Assembly: GCA_017476305.1 (NCBI GenBank) | Contig: JAFVAA010000673.1 | Span: 1 to 7,320 of the forward strand | Direction: 5' to 3' | DNA length: 7,320 bases | From: Lachnospiraceae bacterium | GTDB lineage: Bacteria; Bacillota; Clostridia; Lachnospirales; Lachnospiraceae | Shown: piece by piece, positions 1 through 5,502 of the stretch | Layout of the letters: each line of letters begins with the position of its first letter | Numbering within the stretch: position 1 is the first letter of the stretch | Translations under genes and position numbers: made by a program | Notes under the pieces: generated by a model | Database searches by the model: none | Told to the model about the DNA's origin: nothing | The model's input: the letters and a program-made list of their open reading frames with translations, nothing else

Positions 1-375
1 ATGATCGTGACGAGATACTTTGGAGGAACGCTTCTCGGAACCGGAGGTCTCATCAGGGCATACTCCGCTGCTGCGCAGGAGGGGTTGAAAAACAGCCGGG
101 TGATTACGAAGCTGCTCGGAAAACGCTTGACGATTCAGACAGATTACAATGGAATCGGGAAGCTGCAGTATGTAGTTTCGAATCTGGGACTTTCCGTGGA
201 GGATACGCTTTATGAAGATGTCGTGAAAATCAAGGCTTTCGTTGCGATAGAGGATTGCGGGCGGGTGGAAAAGGCGATCACGGAGGCTTCCTCCGGACAG
301 GCCAGGCTGTGTTTTTCCGAAGAAGATATTTATTTTGCGCAGCTGGAGCATGGTGTGGCGGTTTTTAAAGAGTAG
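1..375 (+). CDS. YigZ/IMPACT family protein (UPF0029), 3' part only
   Basis: This is the C-terminal 124 residues of a YigZ/IMPACT-family protein. The strongest sign is the signature VTRYFGGTLLGTGGLIRAY near the window start, followed by a small C-terminal domain of the DUF1949 kind (about residues 45-120). In family members this signature lies well inside the protein, roughly 85-90 residues from the N-terminus of a protein of about 210. The ATG at position 1 is therefore probably an internal methionine and the true start lies outside the window. The family is widespread and its eukaryotic relatives touch translation control (IMPACT/Gcn2), but the bacterial role is not settled. The stop is TAG at 373-375. 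The rarA gene follows after about 65 bases, with no terminator visible between them. The family call is firm; the function is not. Confidence 0.9.
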   Translation: MIVTRYFGGTLLGTGGLIRAYSAAAQEGLKNSRVITKLLGKRLTIQTDYNGIGKLQYVVSNLGLSVEDTLYEDVVKIKAFVAIEDCGRVEKAITEASSGQARLCFSEEDIYFAQLEHGVAVFKE

Positions 376-430
376 ACCGCATATCAGCCTCCAATGACAG
401 AATCGTATATGCAGTACATGTTTTTGATAT

Positions 431-434
431 GGAG
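431..434 (+). promoter_or_regulatory. Ribosome binding site deciding the rarA start
   Basis: GGAG lies six bases upstream of the ATG at 441. The alternative ATG at 429 overlaps this GGAG and has no purine-rich site of its own upstream (the preceding bases are T-rich). This favours 441 as the start. Confidence 0.7.
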
Positions 435-440
435 AAAATT

Positions 441-1763
441 ATGGATTTATTCGACTATGTAAGAGAACAGAAAAAGGAAAAGGAATCTCCCCTGGCTTCC
501 AGAATGCGCCCGGTCTCTTTGGAAGAGGTCGTGGGGCAGGAGCATATCATAGGGAGAGATAAGCTTTTATACAGGGCAATTAAGGCAGATAAGCTAAGCT
601 CGATCCTTTTATACGGACCTCCGGGAACCGGAAAAACGACCTTGGCAAAGGTGATAGCAAATGCTACCAGTGCCGGTTTTTTGCAGATCAATGCCACCTC
701 TGCCGGGAAGAAGGACATGGAGGAGGTTGTAAAAGAGGCGAAAGAAAATGCCGGGATGTATGAGAAAAAGACGATTCTTTTTATCGATGAGATTCATAGG
801 TTCAATAAGGGGCAGCAGGATTATCTTTTGCCGTTCGTAGAGGACGGTACGATCATTTTGATCGGTGCGACCACGGAAAATCCTTATTTCGAGGTCAATG
901 GGGCACTTTTATCCAGATCTGTGATCTTTGAGCTGAAGCCCCTTTCTGCGGAAAATATAAAGGAGCTTTTAAAGAGGGCAGTCACAGACAGAGAAAAGGG
1001 GCTCGGAGCTTATGAAGCGGAGGTGTCCGAGGAAGCATTTGATTTTTTGGCAGAAATCTCAGACGGAGATGCCAGAATGGCACTCAATGCGATAGAGCTT
1101 GGGGTACTGACGACGAACCGGTCAGAGGATGGAAGGATCCACATTACGAAGGAGGTGGCTTCGGAATGTATTCAGAAACGGGTGGTCCGCTATGATAAAA
1201 CAGGGGATAATCACTATGATACGATCAGTGCGTTCATTAAAAGTATGCGGGGCTCTGATCCGGATGCGGCTGTGTATTATCTGGCAAGGATGCTTTATGC
1301 CGGTGAGGATATTAAATTCATCGCCAGAAGGATCATGATCTGTGCGGCAGAGGATGTTTCAAATGCAGATCCGATGGCTCTGGTGCTCGCGACAAGCGCA
1401 GCACAGGCGATTGAGCGGATCGGAATGCCGGAAGCGCAGATCATCCTGTCGCAGGCGGCAGTCTATGTGGCAAGTGCACCAAAAAGCAACTCTGCAGTGA
1501 ATGCGGTTTCTGATGCGATGGCTTCTGTAAAAAATGAAAAAATAAAGACCATTCCCCCGCATTTACAGGATGCGCATTATAAAGGCGCAGGAAAGCTGGG
1601 GCATGGCATCGGATATAAGTATGCCCATGATTATCCGAATCACTATGTAGAGCAGCAGTATCTGCCGGATGAGCTTCTGGGACGGCGGTTTTACATTCCT
1701 TCAGAAAACGGATATGAGAAGAGGATTCGGGAGTATTTTGAAAAAATAGGGAGACCGGTATGA
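441..1763 (+). CDS. rarA: Replication-associated recombination protein A (RarA/MgsA), AAA+ ATPase
   Basis: This is a 440-residue clamp-loader-like AAA+ ATPase of the RarA/MgsA/WRNIP1 family, cytoplasmic, which acts on stalled replication forks. Visible motifs are Walker A GPPGTGKT at 59-66, Walker B LFIDEIHRF at 113-121, sensor 1 ATTENP at 143-148, a likely arginine finger in LLSRS (R159) and sensor 2 GDAR at 209-212. The C-terminal half carries the family's tetramerisation region, with KSNSAVNA and the HYKGAGKLGHGIGYKYAHDYP stretch. Length is normal. I chose the ATG at 441, four codons inside the longest frame (ATG at 429), because GGAG at 431-434 sits six bases before 441 and because the family usually begins MDLF or similar. 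The last codons overlap the next gene by the four bases ATGA. No truncation or missing motif is seen. Confidence 0.97.
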   Translation: MDLFDYVREQKKEKESPLASRMRPVSLEEVVGQEHIIGRDKLLYRAIKADKLSSILLYGPPGTGKTTLAKVIANATSAGFLQINATSAGKKDMEEVVKEAKENAGMYEKKTILFIDEIHRFNKGQQDYLLPFVEDGTIILIGATTENPYFEVNGALLSRSVIFELKPLSAENIKELLKRAVTDREKGLGAYEAEVSEEAFDFLAEISDGDARMALNAIELGVLTTNRSEDGRIHITKEVASECIQKRVVRYDKTGDNHYDTISAFIKSMRGSDPDAAVYYLARMLYAGEDIKFIARRIMICAAEDVSNADPMALVLATSAAQAIERIGMPEAQIILSQAAVYVASAPKSNSAVNAVSDAMASVKNEKIKTIPPHLQDAHYKGAGKLGHGIGYKYAHDYPNHYVEQQYLPDELLGRRFYIPSENGYEKRIREYFEKIGRPV

Positions 1764-2029
1764 ATAGGAAAAAACTGAAAAGAATTTTGGCATGGATTGC
1801 TGTAGTGATTTTGGTGGGACTTTATATAACGACAGTGGTGATGGCGATTCTGGTGACGCCGAATACCGTTCATATGTTTCGTACCAGCGTGATGGCTACG
1901 ATCATGGTACCGATCATGATGTATGTGGTACTCTTTCTCTATCGCCTCATCCATCCGGAAGATACGGAGGATAGCTTTGAAAAAAATAAAGGGATAGAGG
2001 AAAAATACAATGACATGGAAGAAAAATAA
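1760..2029 (+). CDS. Small two-helix membrane protein of unknown function
   Basis: This 89-residue protein matches no family I recognise. It has a basic N-terminus (MNRKKLKR), a first hydrophobic helix at about 9-32, a short linker, a second helix at about 40-63 and a charged, mostly acidic C-terminal tail (EDTEDSFEKNKGIEEKYNDMEEK). The basic start suggests that both ends face the cytoplasm, as a hairpin. The ATG overlaps the rarA stop in the arrangement ATGA, and GGGAG at 1749-1753 is six bases upstream, so translation is probably coupled to rarA. Its own end overlaps the PAP2 gene by 20 bases. The good ribosome site, coupling and clean membrane topology argue that it is real rather than a chance frame. 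A role alongside the two following membrane proteins is only an inference from position. Confidence 0.8.
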   Translation: MNRKKLKRILAWIAVVILVGLYITTVVMAILVTPNTVHMFRTSVMATIMVPIMMYVVLFLYRLIHPEDTEDSFEKNKGIEEKYNDMEEK

Positions 2030-2732
2030 ATCAGGTGAGTTTTATGACAGGACGATTGGAAGACTGATTCCGATGCATGGCTTTTTTTCGGTAATTTTTT
2101 GCTTTGTCTTTAATTCTGTACTGTATTTCGGGCTGCAGATCCTGATGCGGGGGGCGAAGCACTATGACTTTACCTCGGCACTTGACAGAGCCATTCCGTT
2201 CGTGCCGGAGTGGAGCATCATCTATCTGGGGTGCTATGTTTTCTGGGGTGCGAACTACATTTTGGCGACCAGACAGAGGGAGGAGGAATGGTTTCGCTTT
2301 GCGACGGCAGATTATTTATCCAGAATCATCTGTGCTGTTTTTTTCATTGTGCTGCCGACTACAAATGTGCGGCCGGAGGTGGTGGGAGACGGACTTCCCC
2401 AGGTTTTGATGCGGTTTGTCTATGAGATGGATGATGCGGCAAATCTGTTTCCGTCCATCCATTGTCTGGTGAGCTGGTTCTGCGTGATCGGAGTACGCGG
2501 ACGGAAGGAAATACCGCTATGGTACCGGATTTTTTCCTGTGTTATGGCATTTTTGGTGTTTGCTTCCACGCTTTTTACAAAGCAGCATTATATCATAGAT
2601 GTTTTTGCAGGTGTAATTTTGGCAGAAGTATGTTATTATATTGGATGTCATACCGGTTGGTATGAAAAAGTGATGAGGATTTTCGATAAAATAAATCGAT
2701 TTGTGTTTGAGGAGAGGAAGTATGAAAAATAA
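2010..2732 (+). CDS. PAP2-superfamily membrane phosphatase/phosphotransferase
   Basis: This is a 240-residue integral membrane protein with the PAP2 (phosphatidic acid phosphatase type 2) active-site pattern. TTNVRP (R121-P122) stands for the first motif, FPSIH at 147-151 (H151) for the PSGH motif, and STLFTKQHYIID (H193 and D197) for the third. Hydrophobic stretches lie near 24-46, 67-85, 103-118, 150-165, 170-187 and 195-212. The third motif begins S-T rather than the classical S-R, and PSIH replaces PSGH, as in Aur1/inositol-phosphotransferase-like PAP2 proteins. Substrates in this superfamily include lipid phosphates, undecaprenyl diphosphate and phospholipid head groups; the sequence does not say which applies. 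AGAGG at 1996-2000, nine bases upstream, supports the start. It overlaps the gene before by 20 bases and the flippase-like gene after by 11. Confidence 0.9.
   Translation: MTWKKNKSGEFYDRTIGRLIPMHGFFSVIFCFVFNSVLYFGLQILMRGAKHYDFTSALDRAIPFVPEWSIIYLGCYVFWGANYILATRQREEEWFRFATADYLSRIICAVFFIVLPTTNVRPEVVGDGLPQVLMRFVYEMDDAANLFPSIHCLVSWFCVIGVRGRKEIPLWYRIFSCVMAFLVFASTLFTKQHYIIDVFAGVILAEVCYYIGCHTGWYEKVMRIFDKINRFVFEERKYEK
2710..2720 (+). promoter_or_regulatory. Ribosome binding site deciding the start of the flippase-like gene
   Basis: The purine run AGGAGAGGAAG ends one base before the ATG at 2722, with its AGGAG core at 2710-2714, seven bases from the start. It lies inside the PAP2 coding end. A longer frame opening with TTG at 2701 would start upstream of this site, so 2722 is preferred. 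Confidence 0.75.
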
Positions 2733-3753
2733 GAAGACGATTTTTAATGCCCTGTTCTTGCTCCTTGTCTTTGGACTGACACTGTATTATGTGTTTCATG
2801 GCGAGGATCTGCAGGCTTTGGGGAACTATCTGAGCCAGGCGGAGATTTCCTTCTGGCTGGCAGGTGTGGTCCTGGTGGTGGTGTTCATTTTGAGCGAATC
2901 GGTGATCATTTACTATATGATGCGCTCCGTGGGACAGCCGGTGATACTGACGCACTGTTTTTTATACTCCTTTGTAGGCTTTTTCTTCAGTGCGATTACG
3001 CCCTCTGCGACAGGGGGACAGCCGGCACAGCTCTACTTCATGAAGAAGGATAAGCTGTCGATGTCGATTTCTACTTTGATTTTAATGGTCGTGACCATTA
3101 CTTATAAGGCTGTTTTAGTGGTGATCGGGGTGGCAGTCATGGTCATAAGGCCGGCATCCATTATGAAGCATCTGGAGCCCGTGATTGGCTGGTGCTATCT
3201 GGGCGTGGCACTGAATGTATTTTGCGTGGCGTTTATGATGATCCTGGTGTTTCATCCGACGCTTGCGGAAAACATATTAGTTACACTGATTCGGGTATTT
3301 TCTAAGCTTACGCGGTCTTCGAAAAAGGAAGAAAAGCGTTTGGAAAAGGTAAGACGCTCTATGGAGAAGTACCGGAGCGTGGCAGATTATTTGAAAAAGC
3401 ATGTGATGGTCATCGTAAATGTACTGCTGATAACTTTTTTTCAAAGGTGCATCTGGTTTTTTATCACCTATCTGGTCTATCTGTCCTTTGGTCTTTCCGG
3501 TTATTCGCCTGTGACGGTCACGACGCTGCAGGGGATGATTTCTGTGTGTGTGGATATGCTTCCGCTGCCGGGAGGTATGGGGATGAGTGAGAATCTGTTT
3601 TTACAGATGTTTCGGGATATCTGCGGGAAGAAGCTGGTGCTTCCTGTGATGATCGTGAGCAGAGGGATCAGCTTCTATACGCAGCTCATCATAAGTGCTG
3701 TCATGACAGGAGTGGCGTATTTTACGATACGGGGCGAGGAGAAAAGAGTGTAG
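2722..3753 (+). CDS. Flippase-like integral membrane protein (LPG synthase TM/UPF0104 family)
   Basis: This 343-residue polytopic membrane protein belongs to the 'lysylphosphatidylglycerol synthase transmembrane region' (UPF0104, YbhN/AglD-like) family. The key signatures are SAITPSATGGQPAQ at 90-103 and DMLPLPGGMGMSE at 278-290, which match the two conserved glycine-rich segments. Several hydrophobic helices surround them, with a basic cytoplasmic loop (about residues 194-222, rich in K, R and E). In MprF this region flips lipids and is joined to a soluble aminoacyl-transferase domain. Here the protein ends with the membrane part, so lysyl-PG synthesis is not expected. Lipid or lipid-linked-sugar transport is the best guess and its substrate is unknown. 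It starts inside the PAP2 gene (11-base overlap), so the two are probably made together. A 79-base gap separates it from pssA. Confidence 0.9.
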   Translation: MKNKKTIFNALFLLLVFGLTLYYVFHGEDLQALGNYLSQAEISFWLAGVVLVVVFILSESVIIYYMMRSVGQPVILTHCFLYSFVGFFFSAITPSATGGQPAQLYFMKKDKLSMSISTLILMVVTITYKAVLVVIGVAVMVIRPASIMKHLEPVIGWCYLGVALNVFCVAFMMILVFHPTLAENILVTLIRVFSKLTRSSKKEEKRLEKVRRSMEKYRSVADYLKKHVMVIVNVLLITFFQRCIWFFITYLVYLSFGLSGYSPVTVTTLQGMISVCVDMLPLPGGMGMSENLFLQMFRDICGKKLVLPVMIVSRGISFYTQLIISAVMTGVAYFTIRGEEKRV

Positions 3754-3783
3754 CTCAGGTGCAGGGGATGAAAATTGGGAATA

Positions 3784-3799
3784 CATGCTATATAGCGTG
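3784..3799 (+). repeat. Near-palindrome upstream of pssA
   Basis: CATGCTATATAGCGTG is a 16-base inverted repeat with a perfect ten-base core (GCTATATAGC, 3787-3796) and one mismatched pair (T3786 against G3797). It overlaps the candidate promoter, so it could be an operator. It is too short and lacks the T-run of an intrinsic terminator. It may also be chance in an AT-rich spacer. Confidence 0.4.
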
Positions 3800-3806
3800 C
3801 TATAAA
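3798..3806 (+). promoter_or_regulatory. Candidate extended -10 promoter for pssA-psd
   Basis: TGCTATAAA is an extended -10 element (TG, one base, then TATAAA). A second copy of the pattern, TGCTATATA, sits 12 bases upstream at 3786-3794. The only -35-like hexamer nearby is TTGGGA at 3775-3780, with a 20-base spacer, which is too long to be ideal; extended -10 promoters can work without one. Transcription would begin near 3812-3814, leaving a leader of about 20 bases that holds the pssA ribosome site. This makes pssA-psd separately transcribable from the rarA block. Confidence 0.45.
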
Positions 3807-3832
3807 TCAACATAATTTGGGAGGTTTTCCTT

Positions 3833-4558
3833 ATGGAGACGATGGAAAAGGAAAAAAAGAAACGGTTTATCGGAGTATATGATTATACGGTGGTCCTCAC
3901 CTATATCAGCTTATGCTTTACGGTAATCGGTATGACGCAGGCGATTGAAAAACATTTTAAGATTGCCATTGTTTTGCTGGCGTTATCCGGGCTTTGCGAT
4001 ATGTTCGACGGGAAGATCGCGAGAACGAAGAAGAACAGGACAGAGGTGGAAAAGCTGTTTGGGATGCAGATCGACTCTCTCTGTGACGTGGTCTGTTTCG
4101 GGATCTATCCGGCGATGATCTGCTGGCTTTTAGGGGTGAAGGGCACGCTTGGCTGGCTTCTGATCTGTTTTTACTGTGTCTGTTCCGTGATTCGCCTGGC
4201 GTTCTTTAATGTATTGGAGACCAAGAGGCAGCAGGAAGAGGAAGGAGCAAATAAATATTATCATGGACTTCCCATTACCTCGATGGCGGTCGTACTGCCT
4301 TTGGTGTTTATGATACAGACCTTTATCAGTGACGATCTCTTTCAGATCGTGCTGCATGTGACGCTGTTTGTCGTGGGGCTTTTGTTCATCTGGGATTTTA
4401 AGCTGAAAAAGCCGAACAATATGCAGCTGACCATTTTAGTACTTGTGGTGGCTGCGGCAGTTGTGATCATGATTCTGTTCTCAAGATACCGGCTGCCGAA
4501 GTGGAATTTCCCGAATACGGGATTTTTCCACAGATTAGGAAAACTGGTTGCGAAGTGA
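3833..4558 (+). CDS. pssA: CDP-diacylglycerol-serine O-phosphatidyltransferase (phosphatidylserine synthase)
   Basis: This 241-residue membrane enzyme joins serine to CDP-diacylglycerol to give phosphatidylserine and CMP. The CDP-alcohol phosphatidyltransferase motif is complete: D56-x2-D59-G60-x2-A63-R64, then G77-x3-D81-x3-D85. The gap between R64 and G77 is 12 residues, a little longer than the usual eight. Further family signs are RLAFFNV at 121-127 and YHGLP at 143-147. Hydrophobic helices lie near 18-36, 42-55, 88-102, 106-125, 149-165, 170-187 and 199-216. Assignment to serine, rather than glycerol phosphate or inositol, rests on these signs and on psd following immediately. The start at 3833 is backed by GGGAGG at 3819-3824, eight bases upstream; an in-frame ATG at 3842 is less well placed. 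The gap to psd is 23 bases, so they are very likely co-transcribed. Confidence 0.93.
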   Translation: METMEKEKKKRFIGVYDYTVVLTYISLCFTVIGMTQAIEKHFKIAIVLLALSGLCDMFDGKIARTKKNRTEVEKLFGMQIDSLCDVVCFGIYPAMICWLLGVKGTLGWLLICFYCVCSVIRLAFFNVLETKRQQEEEGANKYYHGLPITSMAVVLPLVFMIQTFISDDLFQIVLHVTLFVVGLLFIWDFKLKKPNNMQLTILVLVVAAAVVIMILFSRYRLPKWNFPNTGFFHRLGKLVAK

Positions 4559-4570
4559 CAGGTCTGACAC

Positions 4571-4575
4571 GGAGG
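4571..4575 (+). promoter_or_regulatory. Ribosome binding site deciding the psd start
   Basis: GGAGG lies six bases before the ATG at 4582. The frame stays open upstream to a GTG at 4501, but that start would lie inside pssA and has no matching site, so 4582 is taken as the start. Confidence 0.8.
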
Positions 4576-4581
4576 ATTTTT

Positions 4582-5502
4582 ATGAAAGCGAAAGACAGAG
4601 CGGGAAATATCGTACATGGAAATGAGGGGCAGGAAAAGGTGATTCGTGCCTTATATGGGAGTGCTTTCGGCAGGGCGGCATTAAAGGTTCTTACTGCACC
4701 TGCAGTTTCGAAGTTTGGTGGAGAATTTTTGGATTCTTCGGTTTCGAGGCTTTTTATCAAGCCCTTTGTAAAAAAAAGCGGAATCTCTTTGGACTCCTAT
4801 GAGGATGAGGTGTATGAAAGCTACAATCAGTTTTTTACCAGAAGAATTAAGGAGGGAGAACGGGCATTTATACAGACTCCTGAAATCCTTACCGCACCAT
4901 GTGACAGCAAGCTGAGTGTGCAACAAATTACGAAAACAGGTACTTTTTCTATTAAAAATACTGCATATACCATGGAGAGCCTTTTACGAAGTAAAACACT
5001 TGCAGAGAAATATGCAGGAGGAATCCTTTTGATTTTTCGTCTGACAGTAGATGATTACCACCACTTCGCATATATTGATGGTGGGGAAAAGACGAAAAAT
5101 TACCGGATTCCGGGCGTTCTGCATACGGTCAATCCGATCGCGGGGGAGATATATCCCATTTACAAGGAGAATTCCAGAGAATTTTCTGTTTTGAAGAGCA
5201 GGAATTTTGGCAGAGTGCTGATGATGGAGGTGGGTGCGCTCATGGTCGGAAGGATCGTGAATCATCATGAGGCACATGAGGTAAAGAGAGGTATGGAAAA
5301 GGGATTTTTTGAATTTGGAGGCTCTACTGTGATTTTAGCGTTTGAAAAGGGAAGAGTGGAAATGGATGAGGATATCGTGAGAAATACAGAGGAGGGGTTT
5401 GAAACCGTGGTGAAGCAGGGAGAACGGATTGGGAGGAAGAGCAGATTGGGAGGAAGGACAGATCGTGGATACACCGATTGCAGATTTTGTGGAAAGATAT
5501 AA
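4582..5502 (+). CDS. psd: Phosphatidylserine decarboxylase proenzyme
   Basis: This 306-residue pyruvoyl enzyme decarboxylates phosphatidylserine to phosphatidylethanolamine at the membrane. The self-cleavage motif GGST is at 246-249: cutting between G247 and S248 would leave a large beta chain and a short alpha chain whose S248 becomes the pyruvoyl group. Other family features are APCDSKL with D108 and VDDYHHF with H160, likely the Asp and His that assist cleavage, plus VNPIAGEI and MEVGALMVGRI. Clostridial relatives normally end soon after the GExIG motif, here GERIG at 280-284. This protein runs on for about 20 more residues (from S287) that are basic and glycine-rich and carry no family signature. 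That tail is read from a 17-bp duplication and from the start of the next gene in another frame. An A8 run at 4770-4777 leaves the frame intact. Confidence 0.95.
   Translation: MKAKDRAGNIVHGNEGQEKVIRALYGSAFGRAALKVLTAPAVSKFGGEFLDSSVSRLFIKPFVKKSGISLDSYEDEVYESYNQFFTRRIKEGERAFIQTPEILTAPCDSKLSVQQITKTGTFSIKNTAYTMESLLRSKTLAEKYAGGILLIFRLTVDDYHHFAYIDGGEKTKNYRIPGVLHTVNPIAGEIYPIYKENSREFSVLKSRNFGRVLMMEVGALMVGRIVNHHEAHEVKRGMEKGFFEFGGSTVILAFEKGRVEMDEDIVRNTEEGFETVVKQGERIGRKSRLGGRTDRGYTDCRFCGKI
5427..5460 (+). repeat. Imperfect 17-bp tandem duplication at the psd/decarboxylase junction
   Basis: Two adjacent 17-base units (5427-5443 and 5444-5460) both begin GATTGGGAGGAAG and differ at only two of the last four bases. 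Each contains a GGGAGG ribosome-binding core. Because 17 is not a multiple of three, the duplication puts the psd tail into a different frame from the one a single copy would give. Confidence 0.85.
5448..5458 (+). promoter_or_regulatory. Ribosome binding site for the decarboxylase gene (GTG start)
   Basis: GGGAGGAAGGA lies inside the psd 3' end. Its GGAGG core is 11-12 bases, and its AAGGA part six bases, before the GTG at 5465. A longer start, TTG at 5429, would add 12 residues (GGRADWEEGQI and so on) coded by the tandem repeat and unlike the family, so the GTG is preferred. Confidence 0.65.

Noticed and set aside
379..412. GCATAT/ATATGC inverted repeat between the YigZ gene and rarA
   Set aside because: Only six base pairs with a 22-base loop and no T-run, so it is likely chance and not a terminator.
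455..718. Minus-strand open frames opposite rarA and the other genes
   Set aside because: They lie entirely opposite well-supported plus-strand genes, show no family motifs and are low-complexity or His/Arg-rich shadows.
2701..2721. TTG start that would add seven residues to the flippase-like protein
   Set aside because: The strong purine run at 2710-2720 lies downstream of it and points to the ATG at 2722.
4501..4581. Upstream GTG start that would extend psd by 27 residues into pssA
   Set aside because: No ribosome site precedes it, the added residues are a shadow of pssA in another frame, and GGAGG sits ideally before the ATG at 4582.
4770..4777. A8 run in psd as a possible slippage or phase-variation site
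   Set aside because: The reading frame is intact through it and codes PFVKKSG in a plausible family context; single A-runs of this length are common in such genomes.
5488..5499. CRFC in the Psd tail as a metal-binding motif
   Set aside because: A single C-x2-C in a short out-of-family tail read over another gene's start is most simply chance.
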